From an uncultured Aquimonas sp. (GTDB taxonomy: Bacteria; Pseudomonadota; Gammaproteobacteria; Xanthomonadales; Xanthomonadaceae), in NCBI RefSeq assembly GCF_937888285.1, contig NZ_CALART010000097.1, positions 13,376 to 77,375 of the forward strand: a DNA stretch of 64,000 bases, written 5' to 3'. Below are positions 16,513-26,091 of this stretch, piece by piece. The notes beneath the pieces are model-generated. The model saw only the letters and a list, made by a program, of their open reading frames with translations. It did not search any database and had not been told where the DNA came from. Each line of letters starts with the position of its first letter. The stretch's first letter is position 1. Made by a program: the position numbers and the translations under genes.

Positions 16513-18150
16513 ATGCGCAAGATCGTCGCCTTTCTCTTGGCCTCGGCACTGCTCGCGGCGGCTGCAGCGCAGGCTGCGCCGATCGTGGTGGGCGCGAGCA
16601 ATACCGGCCCCATTCCGGACGGTGACCCGGCCGGTCGCACCCTCAGCTTTGCGGTGTCCGGCGTCAGCAGCCCCCTCCGGTCGGTGTCGGTTTCGCTCAA
16701 TCTCACCCATAGCTTCGCGGGTGACCTCACGGCGACGCTGATCGCTCCGGGCGGCGCGGCGCGGCTGGTGCTGTTCGGGCGCCCGGGCACGGGCCGCAGC
16801 AGCAGCTTCGGCGACAGCACGAACTTCGGCGGTGTGTACACCTTCACCGACACCGGCTTTCCGGACTTCGTGCCCCTGCTGCAGGCGCTGACCGATACCG
16901 AAGTGCTCCCTCCCGGCAGCTTCCGCACGGTCTCGCGCGGCGCGCCGCTGCGCTCGAATGCCGGCGGCTGCCCCACCTCGCTGCGCGGCGTATTCGGCGG
17001 ACTTACGCCGCAGCAAGCCAATGGCATCTGGACCCTGGTGCTGACGGATTCAACTTCACCGGACGCGGGCACGGTGTCGGCCGCCACGCTCACCCTCGAC
17101 ACCGTCCTGCTGTTCGCCAACGGCTTCGAGGGAACGGGGCTCGGCGCGCCCGGACCGCTCGAAGACATGCGCGGAGCAGAGGCCCCGGCGCACTGCATCA
17201 ACAAGGTGATCGGCGACTTTACGGGTGACGGCGTGACCGACTACGCCCTGGTTCGTGCCAACGGCAGCGCTCGCGACTGGGTGATCCGCGAGAACACCGG
17301 CAACGGGTCGGCCTCGGCAGCGGAGATCCGCTTCAGCCACGGCGTCGACGGCGACCTGTTCGACAGCTTTGACCTTGACGGCGACCGCATCGCTGATCCT
17401 GCGGCGTGGCGGCCAGGCCCGGCCGGCACCGCACGCTTCCTTGTCAGGCTTTCCTCGCGCGACGGCGCGGTGCGCGAAGTCATATTCGGGCAGACCGGGG
17501 ACACGCCCAACCAGTCGGGCGACTACGACGGCGATGGCATCGACGATCCCGCTGTGTTCCGTCTGCCGCCCTTCGGCGGCAGCGCGGGTCCGATCCAGCT
17601 GATCTACCTGTCCTCTCAGAACGAGACCCCACGGAGCGTCGGAACCGGCAGCGGCACCCAGGGCGACCAGTTCTCCATCTCCGGCTTCGACTACAGCGGC
17701 GACGGGCGTGCCGACGTGGTCACCCAGTCGCCCGATAGCGGCGCCCCTTCGACGGGTCGGTTTCGCGTCTACGACTCGCTCACCGGCGGCCTGCAGAACA
17801 CGTTCACCCACGGCAACGCCAGCGACTTCCTGATCCCCGGCAACTATGTCGGCACGCCGCGCGCCGACTACACCGTCAGTCGCACCGTCGGCGGCAATCG
17901 CGAGTGGATTTCGCGCGATGCCCAGACCGGCGCGGTGGCGCCGACCGTGGTGTTCAGCGTCACCGGCGACCAGCGCGTTGGCGGCGACTACGATGGTGAC
18001 GGTATCGCCGATCATGCCTTCTTCCGAGCCACGGCCAGCCCCGGGCCGATCGGCTTCCAGGTGCGGCCGAGCACCAACACGGCCACGGTCTGGACGCTCG
18101 ACTTCGGGCTTGCACAGGACTTTGCGATCGCCGGTTCCCGCGTGCAGTAG
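16513..18150 (+). CDS. Exported P-domain plus VCBS-repeat protein with internal FANGFE motif
   Basis: 545 residues from ATG 16513 (GGAGG upstream). Signal peptide to AAQAA. Residues 25-195 form a proprotein-convertase P-like domain (VSLNLTHSFAGDLTATLIAPGG, NGIWTLVLTDS), ending at LLFANGFEG near 200. The remaining 340 residues hold FG-GAP/VCBS-type repeats with calcium-binding DxDxD loops (GDFTGDGVTDYA, FDLDGDRIADPA, GDYDGDGIDDPA, FDYSGDGRADVV, GDYDGDGIADHA). The GFE tag, terminal elsewhere, is internal here, so the VCBS part looks like a later fusion or an attached second module. Secreted; function unknown. Confidence 0.7.
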   Translation: MRKIVAFLLASALLAAAAAQAAPIVVGASNTGPIPDGDPAGRTLSFAVSGVSSPLRSVSVSLNLTHSFAGDLTATLIAPGGAARLVLFGRPGTGRSSSFGDSTNFGGVYTFTDTGFPDFVPLLQALTDTEVLPPGSFRTVSRGAPLRSNAGGCPTSLRGVFGGLTPQQANGIWTLVLTDSTSPDAGTVSAATLTLDTVLLFANGFEGTGLGAPGPLEDMRGAEAPAHCINKVIGDFTGDGVTDYALVRANGSARDWVIRENTGNGSASAAEIRFSHGVDGDLFDSFDLDGDRIADPAAWRPGPAGTARFLVRLSSRDGAVREVIFGQTGDTPNQSGDYDGDGIDDPAVFRLPPFGGSAGPIQLIYLSSQNETPRSVGTGSGTQGDQFSISGFDYSGDGRADVVTQSPDSGAPSTGRFRVYDSLTGGLQNTFTHGNASDFLIPGNYVGTPRADYTVSRTVGGNREWISRDAQTGAVAPTVVFSVTGDQRVGGDYDGDGIADHAFFRATASPGPIGFQVRPSTNTATVWTLDFGLAQDFAIAGSRVQ

Positions 18151-18230
18151 CACCGCAGACATCAAGCGATGCGCGGATGGGCCAGGGTCCATCCACCGCC
18201 GCTGCACGCCGCCGCGGCCAAGCTGCACGC

Positions 18231-19166
18231 ATGGAGAATCACGAACGTTCGGCGGACACCGCCGTCATCGGCGCCGGCCTGACCGGTGCCTGGATCGCGT
18301 CGGCACTGAGGTCGGCCGGCATTGATGTGCTGGTGCTGGACAAGGGCCGCGGCCCCGGCGGTCGGCTGAGCCTGCGCCGCAGCGACTGCGGCAGCTTCGC
18401 CCACGGCTGCCCGCTGGAGGCGATCGCCACCTGGGCCGGCACGCTGCCGGCGGATGCACTGCAGGCGCGTGGGCTGGCGCCGGCGATGGACATCCGCGAT
18501 CCACGCCTGCAGGCGCTGCCGCGGCATCTGTTGGCCGATCTGCGCACGCGCTATGAAGCACAGGTCGCGCGCATCGAGCGCGGCGACTCCGGCTGGCGCC
18601 TGTTCGATGCCAGCGGCGGCGTAATCGCCGAGGCACGGCGGCTGGTACTGACCGCGCCGGCACCGCAGAGCGCAGCGCTGCTGGAAGATGTGCGGCCCGA
18701 CTGGTCCAGCCGCCTGCGCGCCCTGCCCTGCGCGCCGGCCTGGTGCGTGCTGCTGGCCCAGCCCGCCGATCAACCCGAGCCGGACTGGCAAGCCCTCGCG
18801 CCCGCGCTTGCGCAGGTGCAGGCGCAGGACGCCCTGCCTGGAGAGGACGCACGCCGCTGGGTGCTGCAGCTCTCGGAAGCCGCCAGCCGCGAGCGCCTGG
18901 AGGACAGCCCGCAGGCCCTGCTGCAGGCCCTGCTGTCGCAGCTCGGCAGCAAGCCCTCGCACTGGCTGCACGCCGCCGCACACCGCTGGCGCTATGCGCG
19001 CATCGTCGAGCCGCTGCACGAACCGCTGCTGCTGGACGATGCGCTGCAGCTCGCGGTCTGCGGCGATGCCTTCGCCGGCGGAGGCGGCGACAGCGATCTG
19101 CAGCGCTGCCGGCGCTCCGCGGAGACCCTGCTGCAACACTGGCTGCCGGCATCGCCGCGGAACTGA
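18231..19166 (+). CDS. FAD-dependent amine-oxidase/renalase-like oxidoreductase
   Basis: 311 residues from ATG 18231. N-terminal Rossmann motif AVIGAGLTGAWIASALRSAGIDVLVLDKGRGPGGRLS binds FAD in the GxGxxG plus GGR(L/M) form typical of NAD(P)/FAD proteins related to renalase and protoporphyrinogen oxidase. HRWRYARIVEPL and the C-terminal AVCGDAFAGGGGDSDLQRCRRSAETLL are the usual FAD-closing segment. Cytoplasmic. No neighbour hints at a substrate. A degenerate REP (18176-18197) sits just upstream. Confidence 0.75.
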   Translation: MENHERSADTAVIGAGLTGAWIASALRSAGIDVLVLDKGRGPGGRLSLRRSDCGSFAHGCPLEAIATWAGTLPADALQARGLAPAMDIRDPRLQALPRHLLADLRTRYEAQVARIERGDSGWRLFDASGGVIAEARRLVLTAPAPQSAALLEDVRPDWSSRLRALPCAPAWCVLLAQPADQPEPDWQALAPALAQVQAQDALPGEDARRWVLQLSEAASRERLEDSPQALLQALLSQLGSKPSHWLHAAAHRWRYARIVEPLHEPLLLDDALQLAVCGDAFAGGGGDSDLQRCRRSAETLLQHWLPASPRN

Positions 19167-19296
19167 AGCCGCCGCAGCGCGGACTGCGCACGTTCAGCAG
19201 CAGTGCGTTCGCCGCGGGTCGCTGCAGCCTCCATCGCGGGCGGTGCTATGGTCGGCGCGGGCACTTCTGCCCGATTCGATCCGAAGGAGTCCGACC

Positions 19297-19503
19297 ATGG
19301 GTACGGTCACCAAAGTCATCGAGGTTTCTTCGTCGTCCAGCAGCAGCATGGAGGACGCTGTGCAGTCCGGCCTGCTCAAGGTCGCCGAGACGGTCAAGCA
19401 CATCAAGGGCGCCTGGGTGAACGACATCAAGGTCCTCACCGAGGACGACGGCCGCATCACCGAGTGGCGCATCAACATGCGGGTGAACTTCCTGGTCAAG
19501 TGA
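19297..19503 (+). CDS. Dodecin family flavin-binding protein
   Basis: 68 residues, the normal dodecin length. Sequence pattern VTKVIEVSSSSSSSMEDAV and VKHIKGAWVNDIKVLTEDDGRITEWRINMRVNFLV fits the beta-alpha-beta-beta fold that assembles into a 12-mer and stores riboflavin or FMN. The conserved Trp (GAW) and Glu/Gln-type flavin contacts are present. AAGGAG lies 8 bases before the ATG. Monocistronic. Confidence 0.92.
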   Translation: MGTVTKVIEVSSSSSSSMEDAVQSGLLKVAETVKHIKGAWVNDIKVLTEDDGRITEWRINMRVNFLVK

Positions 19504-19718
19504 GCGCGCCCGCGCCGCGGGCGCCAGCGGCCCCGCGGCGCGTCCCGCCCATCGCCGCGCGTCACGCTCGGGTCTGGCGGGACGTCGCCCGCGCATCCGT
19601 TCGAGAAACTCGGAGCATGACCCGCCTGGCCGTGAGCCGCGGTCGCACCGTCGATCGCGCGCGACCACGCCGAATTGCCCAGCCTTGCCCTTGAACCCCG
19701 GCCCCGGAGCCACGCCGC

Positions 19719-20324
19719 ATGTCCCAGCGTCCATCCGAGCGCACCGCGCTGCTCCTGCTGCCCGCCCTGGCGGCCCTCGCGGTGGGCCTGCTGCTGGCGC
19801 GGCGCTGGCTGCCGGAGCTGCCCCTGCTCGACCACCCACTGCTGTCCTGGTGGTGCGCCTTCGTGCTCACCTATGTCGGCGCGGCCAGCATCAGCCTGCT
19901 GCCGGCACCGTTGGGCAAGGCCGTCGACAGCGCGCTCGACCGTCACCTGAGCCAGTGGGGCGCAGGCGTCTATGGCCTGATCGCGCTTTCGGTCTTTCTG
20001 CCGCTGGAGCTGCGCAGCCTGGTCGCAAGCCTGCGCGAGTTCGACGGCGGCGGCGACTGGCTGCGCGGCCTGCTGCGCGACTGGCTGATCGGCTTCAGCG
20101 CGGAGTCGCTGCGCAATCTGATTACGGCGGCGATCTGGCCGGCGCGGGCGATCCAGGAGGCTGGCGTCTGGGGCTTCCTCGGCTTCCTTGGCGCCTGTTC
20201 AGCGGTGTTCGAACTCGGCCGGCGGCTGATGCCCGAGTCCCAGGCTCGGCTGGAAGAGCGCCATACGGCACAGGACGAGACAGCCACGCCGTCGCGCGGC
20301 AAGAGCCCGGACGGCGGGGTCTGA
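19719..20324 (+). CDS. Membrane protein of unknown function
   Basis: 201 residues with hydrophobic segments at about 11-27, 40-60, 82-100 and 145-165 and a hydrophilic C-terminal tail. No motif recognised. Follows the dodecin gene by 215 bases, so co-transcription is not obvious. Confidence 0.6.
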   Translation: MSQRPSERTALLLLPALAALAVGLLLARRWLPELPLLDHPLLSWWCAFVLTYVGAASISLLPAPLGKAVDSALDRHLSQWGAGVYGLIALSVFLPLELRSLVASLREFDGGGDWLRGLLRDWLIGFSAESLRNLITAAIWPARAIQEAGVWGFLGFLGACSAVFELGRRLMPESQARLEERHTAQDETATPSRGKSPDGGV

Positions 20325-20421
20325 GAGGCCCGCCTCGCTGTCGTCTTCACAACTCTGGTGTCCGACCGAAGCCGGCAAGGCCGTAGCCTCCCACCAGAGC
20401 CCAGTGCACGAGCACGCGCCC

Positions 20422-20994
20422 ATGCCAGCACCGACCGGACACCCTACCGCCCCCGCCGATGCGGACATCAGGGCCGAAGACCCCCAGACGGCACTGCGTC
20501 CCGCCGCCTACGCACGCCTTCGGGCGATTGCCGCGGGTGCCCGGCGGCGTCTGCCGAGCGAGACGCTCAACACCACCGCACTGGTCAGTGAAGCCTATCT
20601 GCGGCTGGCAGAGTCCAGCCTGCGCAGCGACACCGACGCCGGGCTGGATCGCGCCGGCTTCTTCGCGCTGTTCGCCAGCGTGGTCCGCAACACCCTGATC
20701 GACCAGCTGCGTGCGCGCTCGGCCGACAAGCGCCGCGGCCAGCACACCACGCTTTCGCATGCGCTGCCATTGGCGATCGAGGACGCGCAGGCGCAGCGTC
20801 TGCTGGCCGTGGATTCCGCCCTTGATGGCCTGCGCACGACCCATCCGCGGCTGGTCCAGGTGGTCGAGATGCGCTTCTTCGCCGGCTACGACAATCAGGA
20901 GATCGCCGCCCTGCTGGAGGTCAACGAGAAGACGGTGCGGCGCGACTGGCTGCAGGCGCGCGCCCTGCTCGCCGAGGCGCTCGACGATGACTGA
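20422..20994 (+). CDS. ECF-like sigma factor (TIGR02999 type), module 1
   Basis: 190 residues from ATG 20422 (an earlier GTG at 20404 is possible). The sequence AYARLRAIAAGARRRLPSETLNTTALVSEAYLRL, FFALFASVVRNTLIDQLRARSADKR and VVEMRFFAGYDNQEIAALLEVNEKTVRRDWLQARALL matches the distinct ECF-like family that travels with TPR-containing Ser/Thr kinases. Its stop overlaps the downstream kinase gene by 8 bases. A paralogue with the same partner lies at 26092-26700. Confidence 0.88.
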   Translation: MPAPTGHPTAPADADIRAEDPQTALRPAAYARLRAIAAGARRRLPSETLNTTALVSEAYLRLAESSLRSDTDAGLDRAGFFALFASVVRNTLIDQLRARSADKRRGQHTTLSHALPLAIEDAQAQRLLAVDSALDGLRTTHPRLVQVVEMRFFAGYDNQEIAALLEVNEKTVRRDWLQARALLAEALDDD

Positions 20995-23704
20995 GCCGCG
21001 CCTGGACTCCGCGCACTGGGCGGCGCTGGACGCGGCCTTCGATCACCTGGCCGAGCTGCCGGAAGGCGCCTGGCCGGAGGCGATCGAAACCCTGACCGCG
21101 GCCATGCCCGCCGCTGCGGCGGCGCATCTGCGCAGCCTGCTGCAGCGTCTTGCGGCCCAGCCCGACCTGCTGGATGCGCCCGCCGTCAGCCGCCTGGCGC
21201 TGGAGCGCGAGGTGGCGCCCGGCACGCGTCTGGGGCGTTGGACGGTGCAGGGTCGACTGGGCAGCGGCGGGCAGTCGCTGGTGCTGGCGGTGCATCGCAG
21301 CGAAGGCGGCTTCGAGCAGCAGGCGGTGATGAAGCTGCCGCGCGGCAGCGGCTTCGAACGCGAGGCCGCGCGCCGCCTGCTGCGCGAGCGCCAGGTGCTG
21401 GCGCGACTCAAGCATCCCGGGCTGCCGGCGGTCTACGACGGCGGCGTGCTCGACGACGGCAGCCCGCTGCTGGTGATCGAACGCATCGAGGGCGAGCCGA
21501 TCGACCGCCACTGCGAGCGCGCCGGCCTCGGCCTGCGCGGGCGCGTGCGCCTGCTCGCCGAAGTCGCGGCGATCCTCGCCCATGCGCATGCACAGCTTGT
21601 GCTGCATCGCGACGTCAAGCCCGGCAACGTGCTGGTGGAATCCGCCAGCGGCCGCGTGGTGCTGCTCGACTTCGGCGTCGCCCAGTCGCTGGACGAAGAG
21701 GCCAGTCGCACCGCCGCCGGCTACACGCTGAGCTATGCCGCGCCCGAACAGGTGCGCGGCGAACGCGGCACGGTCGCCACCGACCTCTATGGCTTGGGCG
21801 CGCTGGCGCTGAAACTCTGCTGCGGCCGCGCGCCCTTCGAGGGTCTGGAGACTTCGGCCCAGGTGCAGGCCGTGCTGGCCGGCGATCCTCCGCTGCCGGC
21901 CACATTGGACCCGGATCTCACCGCGATCCTCTCCACCTGCCTGCGGCCGCTGCCCGACCAGCGCTACGCCTCGGCGGAAGCGCTGCGGCAGGATCTGCTG
22001 GCCTGGCTGGATGGCCGCCCGGTGCGCGCGCGCCGCGGTGGGCGCCGCTATGTGCTCGGCAAGTTCCTGCGCCGGCACACGTTGGCGGTTGGCGCCTCGA
22101 CGGCGGCTGTGCTGATGCTGGCCGGCACCACCGGCGTGGCCCTGCAGCAGGCCGCTGAATCCGAGCGCGCCCGCCGGCAGGCCGAAGTCTCACAGCGCCG
22201 CGCCGAGCAGACCGTGGGACTGCTGTCCGACCTGTTCGTCAGCGCCGCTTCGGGCAATCTCTCCGGCAGCTGGCAGGCGCGGGCCCTGGTCGCTGAGGAC
22301 ATGCCGCCGGGCACCCGCCTTGGCCTGCGCGAGATCATCGATCTCGCCAGTGAACAGCGGCTGCCGCAGCTGGACCCGGCGATCCGCGTGCCCCTGCATG
22401 CAGCCTTCGGCGAGGTCTACGCCGGCCTGACTGATCCTGACGCGGCCATGGCCCAGTTCCGCGCTGGCCTCGCGCTGCAGCCCGACAACCCGCGCCTGCT
22501 GGCCGGGCTGCTCAAGCAGCAGCTGCAGCGCGCACAGCCGCCCGCCCAAGCGTGGAGCGATCTGGCGAGGCTGATGGCGGCACCCGGCGATGTGCCGCGG
22601 GCCGAGCTCGTTGCAGTGATCGAACGTGCCGCCAACACCCGGCGCGTGGCGGGCGAACTTCAGGCCGCCGAAGCGCTGCTCGCCGAAGCGCTGGCGCTGT
22701 ACGCCGGCGATGCGCCGGTGGAGGCGCTGACCGAGGCCGATCAGCTGGCGCGGGCCCATCTCGACGTGCAGCAGGCCCGACTGGCGCTGGCGCTTGGTGA
22801 GCAGGCGGCGGCGTCCGCGCATCTCCAGGGCGCCGACGCGATCCTGCTGCGCGTGCAGGGCTCGCAGGGCAAGCACCGCATCCGCCTGCTCGAAACCCGC
22901 GCCGAGCAGCAGCGCCTGCTGGGCGAGTTCGCCCTGGCCGAGCAGGCGCTGCAGGAAAGCCTCGATCTGCTCGCCCTGCACCTGCCCGACAATCTGCGTC
23001 TGCAGGCGCGCACTCTGCGCGAGATCGGCATCACCCGCCGCGCCGCGGGCGATCTGGCGGGCAGCCGCGAGGCCTTCGAGTCGGCCGTGGCGCTCAGTCT
23101 TCAGTCCGGCCTGCCGCCGCAGCACAACAACCTGCTGTCGCTGCGCACCAGCCTGGCGGGGCTGAGGATCCACGAAGGCGCGTATGCCGAGGCGCTGTCC
23201 GAATACCGGGTGCTGATCGCCGACACGCCCGAAACGTTCAGGGTGGCGCTGCTGCCGGAGCTGCAGCTTGGCGTCGCGCGCGCGCGGCTTGCGCTGGGCG
23301 AACCCTCGGCCGCGCGCGAGGACTTCATCCAGCTTCTCGCCACCAACGGACTGCGGGATTCGATTGCGCAGTCCGCACGGCTCGGTGCTGTGTTCAGCGC
23401 GCTCGCGCTGGGCGAGGCTGTCGAAGCACAGGCCGGGCTGGACGCTCTGGGGGCGAAGAGTCCGGACGATCCAGCCCTGGCGCTGGCGCGACTGTGGCTG
23501 GCACAGCTTGGCGAAGGCAGCGCGCGCGAGCGCGATATCGCGAGCCTGCGCGAGGGTATGGCGAGGCCGGAGGGCATCGACCCGGTGTGGCTGCACGTGG
23601 CACCGCTGGCGACGCTGTGCCGCGAGTGCGCGGGCACCGCAGCGTCGTCGATATCGCGTGCCCAGCCAGAGTCGGCAGCTACCGACACCGAGGCGTCTCC
23701 CTGA
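20987..23704 (+). CDS. Ser/Thr protein kinase with TPR sensor region, module 1
   Basis: 905 residues. The ATG at 20987 lies inside the end of the sigma gene. Kinase domain at about 80-350: LGSGGQSLVLAV loop, VMKLPR lysine, LVLHRDVKPGNVL catalytic loop, LLDFGVAQ and YAAPEQVRG, so all catalytic residues are kept. A membrane segment at about 365-387 (LAVGASTAAVLMLAGTTGVAL) is followed by a ~520-residue TPR-like alpha-helical extracytoplasmic region rich in AQ/AEALLAEAL repeats. Likely phosphorylates or otherwise regulates its sigma partner, but this link is inferred from conserved pairing. It shares its layout with the kinase at 26697. Confidence 0.88.
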   Translation: MTEPRLDSAHWAALDAAFDHLAELPEGAWPEAIETLTAAMPAAAAAHLRSLLQRLAAQPDLLDAPAVSRLALEREVAPGTRLGRWTVQGRLGSGGQSLVLAVHRSEGGFEQQAVMKLPRGSGFEREAARRLLRERQVLARLKHPGLPAVYDGGVLDDGSPLLVIERIEGEPIDRHCERAGLGLRGRVRLLAEVAAILAHAHAQLVLHRDVKPGNVLVESASGRVVLLDFGVAQSLDEEASRTAAGYTLSYAAPEQVRGERGTVATDLYGLGALALKLCCGRAPFEGLETSAQVQAVLAGDPPLPATLDPDLTAILSTCLRPLPDQRYASAEALRQDLLAWLDGRPVRARRGGRRYVLGKFLRRHTLAVGASTAAVLMLAGTTGVALQQAAESERARRQAEVSQRRAEQTVGLLSDLFVSAASGNLSGSWQARALVAEDMPPGTRLGLREIIDLASEQRLPQLDPAIRVPLHAAFGEVYAGLTDPDAAMAQFRAGLALQPDNPRLLAGLLKQQLQRAQPPAQAWSDLARLMAAPGDVPRAELVAVIERAANTRRVAGELQAAEALLAEALALYAGDAPVEALTEADQLARAHLDVQQARLALALGEQAAASAHLQGADAILLRVQGSQGKHRIRLLETRAEQQRLLGEFALAEQALQESLDLLALHLPDNLRLQARTLREIGITRRAAGDLAGSREAFESAVALSLQSGLPPQHNNLLSLRTSLAGLRIHEGAYAEALSEYRVLIADTPETFRVALLPELQLGVARARLALGEPSAAREDFIQLLATNGLRDSIAQSARLGAVFSALALGEAVEAQAGLDALGAKSPDDPALALARLWLAQLGEGSARERDIASLREGMARPEGIDPVWLHVAPLATLCRECAGTAASSISRAQPESAATDTEASP

Positions 23705-23810
23705 GGAGCGGATGGCGCCCGGCCAGTCCGGACGCGAGCGCAGTGCGGCTCGATGGCCCACGGCAGCAGCAGGACACGGGCATCGCTGATTGAGGCCAGC
23801 GGGGTGGCTG

Positions 23811-23838
23811 CGGTGGGCCAGGGCCCCCCCAAGGGATG
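23811..23838. repeat. Degenerate GGTGGGCC REP
   Basis: GCGGTGGGCCAGGGCCCCCC is one arm-mutated copy of the palindrome found at 9301-9441 and 45844-45990. It lies between the kinase gene and the next exported-protein gene. Confidence 0.55.
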
Positions 23839-23920
23839 GGACCCTGTCCGTCCTTGGCGCCGGATTCCGACCTCGTAGCCAAGCCGCGCCCTGCGGCGAC
23901 TCCGCCACGAGGTCACATCC

Positions 23921-24673
23921 ATGCGTCGCACGCGTTCCGCACTGCTGCCGGGCCTGCTGCTCGGGCTCTTCGCCACCGCCACCCAGGCCGCCGGCGGCTT
24001 CTACGAGATCAACGAGGCCTGCCGTTCGGTAGGTTGTTTCCCGGGCGACGATCCGGCCACCGAGACGGTGGAGATCACCAGTGCCGCCACCACCGCCGGC
24101 ATCCACAGCTTCCGCCTGAGCGGGCGGCTGGTGAACTTCAACGGCGCCACGCCCACCATCCGCATCAGTGCCGACAGCGTGACTCTGGACCTGCAGGGCC
24201 ACCAGATCTTCTGCGAGCCCGGCGTGGGCTGCAGCCAGAACGGCGGCAGCGGCGTGCTGGTCGAAGCCGATCGCCGCGCGACCATCCGCAACGGCGCCAT
24301 CAGCCAGTTCCACGCCGGCATTCGCGGCGAGCCCGGAGCCGTGGTGACGGTCGAGAACATGCAGCTGACCGGCATGAGCAGTGACGGCGTGCGCCTGCAG
24401 TTCGGCGCGGTGCGCGACAGCCGCTTCGACAGCAACAACGCCGGCATCCTCTCCTACACCGGGCAATCCGTGCTGATCGAGAACAACGTCTTCGTCGATG
24501 TCCGGCCGAGCTCGGTGACGGCCCGACAGATTCCGCTGCTTGGCGTGGCCGCCGGCTCCGCCTGCCGCGGCAATGTGATCGCTGCCAACAACCGCAGCAC
24601 CAATCTCAACCTCGGCAGCTGCACCGAGATCGGCTCCAACCTGTGCGGCAGCGCGCGCTGCGGGTTGAACTGA
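23921..24673 (+). CDS. Exported right-handed beta-helix (parallel repeat) protein
   Basis: 250 residues. Signal peptide to ATQAA. The mature part contains stacked short beta-strand repeats of the NosD/pectate-lyase fold (VTLDLQGHQIFC, ATIRNGAISQFHAGIRGE, VTVENMQLTGMSSDGVRL, GAVRDSRFDSNNAGIL, VLIENNVFVDV) with several cysteines. No catalytic triad for polysaccharide lyases is evident. It ends one base before the next gene's ATG, so the two are co-translated and probably work together. Confidence 0.75.
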   Translation: MRRTRSALLPGLLLGLFATATQAAGGFYEINEACRSVGCFPGDDPATETVEITSAATTAGIHSFRLSGRLVNFNGATPTIRISADSVTLDLQGHQIFCEPGVGCSQNGGSGVLVEADRRATIRNGAISQFHAGIRGEPGAVVTVENMQLTGMSSDGVRLQFGAVRDSRFDSNNAGILSYTGQSVLIENNVFVDVRPSSVTARQIPLLGVAAGSACRGNVIAANNRSTNLNLGSCTEIGSNLCGSARCGLN

Positions 24674-24674
24674 G

Positions 24675-25919
24675 ATGGCGGGGCGCAGCTTGTATCCGGC
24701 GCTGATGTGGGCAAGCGCCACGCTGCTCGGGCTCACGCCTGCGGAGACATGGGCCGGCGGCGCCTGTGGCAGCGATGATCCCACCTGGGTGCTGGCTGCG
24801 CCCGCCGCACCGGCGCGCGTTCCGGGCGGAGTGGTACAGCCGCACGAGATCTATGTCGCCTGCCCCGAACCCGACATCCTGCTGCCCTTGGCCGCGGCCG
24901 CTGCGGCAGGAGCCAGCATCGACGCCCTGGCGCCGGATCGCACCGACCCGAACGGCGACAGCGTGCTGGTGTCCTTCGACCGCCAGATCGGCAACTTCCG
25001 GCCAGCGGACGTGCTGCGCTGCCGGGTCGGTGGCTCCAGTCCCGGCAACGACTGCACGCGCGTTTTCGATTCCGCCGCGCGGGGTATACCGACCCACGTC
25101 AACGTGATCGGGCTCGATCAGTACTTCCTCGCCAATCCGCAGTCCGGAGGCACCTCACAGCTCGCGCTCGCCTTCGACCAGACCTTCAGGATCGGCCAGC
25201 AGGTGCTGCGACCGCAGCGTCTCTACCGGTTTGCGCAGAACAGCGGGGCAGCGCCACTGGAGGTCCTCGCGGACTCCGACTACGGCCTGGATCGCGCCAC
25301 CGGCTTCGCCGACCACAGCGTGCACTGGGGAGGCGGGACCGTGCGCGGCCTGGCGCCGACCCGCTGGTCGCGTTCGAGTGGCGGCGGTCTGGTCGTGGGC
25401 CCTGGGCAGGTCGCGCTGCAGAACGCGTTCTTCCACCGCGTCGACCGCGTGTTCGATTTCGCTTCGATCGATCCGTCCTGGCGCTCCGTTGGCCTCGCCG
25501 GTCTGGGCACCCAGAACGGCGGCCGCGCTTCGTTCAACGCCGACACTCTGACGGTGGCGGAGAACGCCGGCAGCGTCAGCCTGCCGGTCCGGCGCATCTT
25601 CGCGTCCGGCCAGGCCCACCAGAATGCGCAAGGCTTCATTCGTTACTCGGTCGTACTGGTCGATGGAAGCGCACGTGCCGGCGTTGACTTCGCGTTCGCA
25701 CCGCCGCAGCTGGTGCAGTTCGACCATGCTGGCATCACCGACGGCAGCGTCGGCTTCAGCCTGATCGACAACGCGCTCGCCGACGGCAACCGCCAGTTCA
25801 CCGTGCGCATGACGCCAATCAGCGCCTTCGCCGCCCCCGGGCAGTTCATGGAAGTCCAAGTGACCATCGTCGATGATGAAGGCGGCGGCGACTCGATCTT
25901 TGCGAACGGCTTCGAGTAG
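24675..25919 (+). CDS. Exported Calx-beta-like protein ending in SIFANGFE
   Basis: 414 residues. ATG one base after the upstream stop. A signal peptide near residue 27 (ETWAGGACG) is followed by a large beta-rich body with few cysteines. Residues ~290-400 (ADTLTVAENAGSVSLPVRRI, ARAGVDFAFAPPQLVQF, FSLIDNALADGNRQFTVRM, VTIVDDEGGG) are a Calx-beta calcium-binding module. It ends SIFANGFE, the same terminal tag as at 9279 and in other exported proteins here. It lies between the two sigma/kinase modules and could be a target of one of them. Confidence 0.7.
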   Translation: MAGRSLYPALMWASATLLGLTPAETWAGGACGSDDPTWVLAAPAAPARVPGGVVQPHEIYVACPEPDILLPLAAAAAAGASIDALAPDRTDPNGDSVLVSFDRQIGNFRPADVLRCRVGGSSPGNDCTRVFDSAARGIPTHVNVIGLDQYFLANPQSGGTSQLALAFDQTFRIGQQVLRPQRLYRFAQNSGAAPLEVLADSDYGLDRATGFADHSVHWGGGTVRGLAPTRWSRSSGGGLVVGPGQVALQNAFFHRVDRVFDFASIDPSWRSVGLAGLGTQNGGRASFNADTLTVAENAGSVSLPVRRIFASGQAHQNAQGFIRYSVVLVDGSARAGVDFAFAPPQLVQFDHAGITDGSVGFSLIDNALADGNRQFTVRMTPISAFAAPGQFMEVQVTIVDDEGGGDSIFANGFE

Positions 25920-26091
25920 CGGCCGCACGCATGGCTGTCGCCTTTCGTGGCCGCGCTCCGTTCCCCAGCCTTCACGTCACTGCCGTGCGCCTTTGCCGCT
26001 GTGCCTGCCGCCCGGGCACAATCAGCCCGGCAGGATCGGCGTGGGGACGCCAGGGTCGCCGGCTCCGGGCCGGCCGCACGCGGGGAGTGGA

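Noticed and set aside
22190..24784. 864-codon open frame on the minus strand opposite the kinase and exported-protein genes
   Set aside because: It is a GC-rich shadow of the plus-strand genes, with low-complexity A/R/Q/G composition and no family motif.
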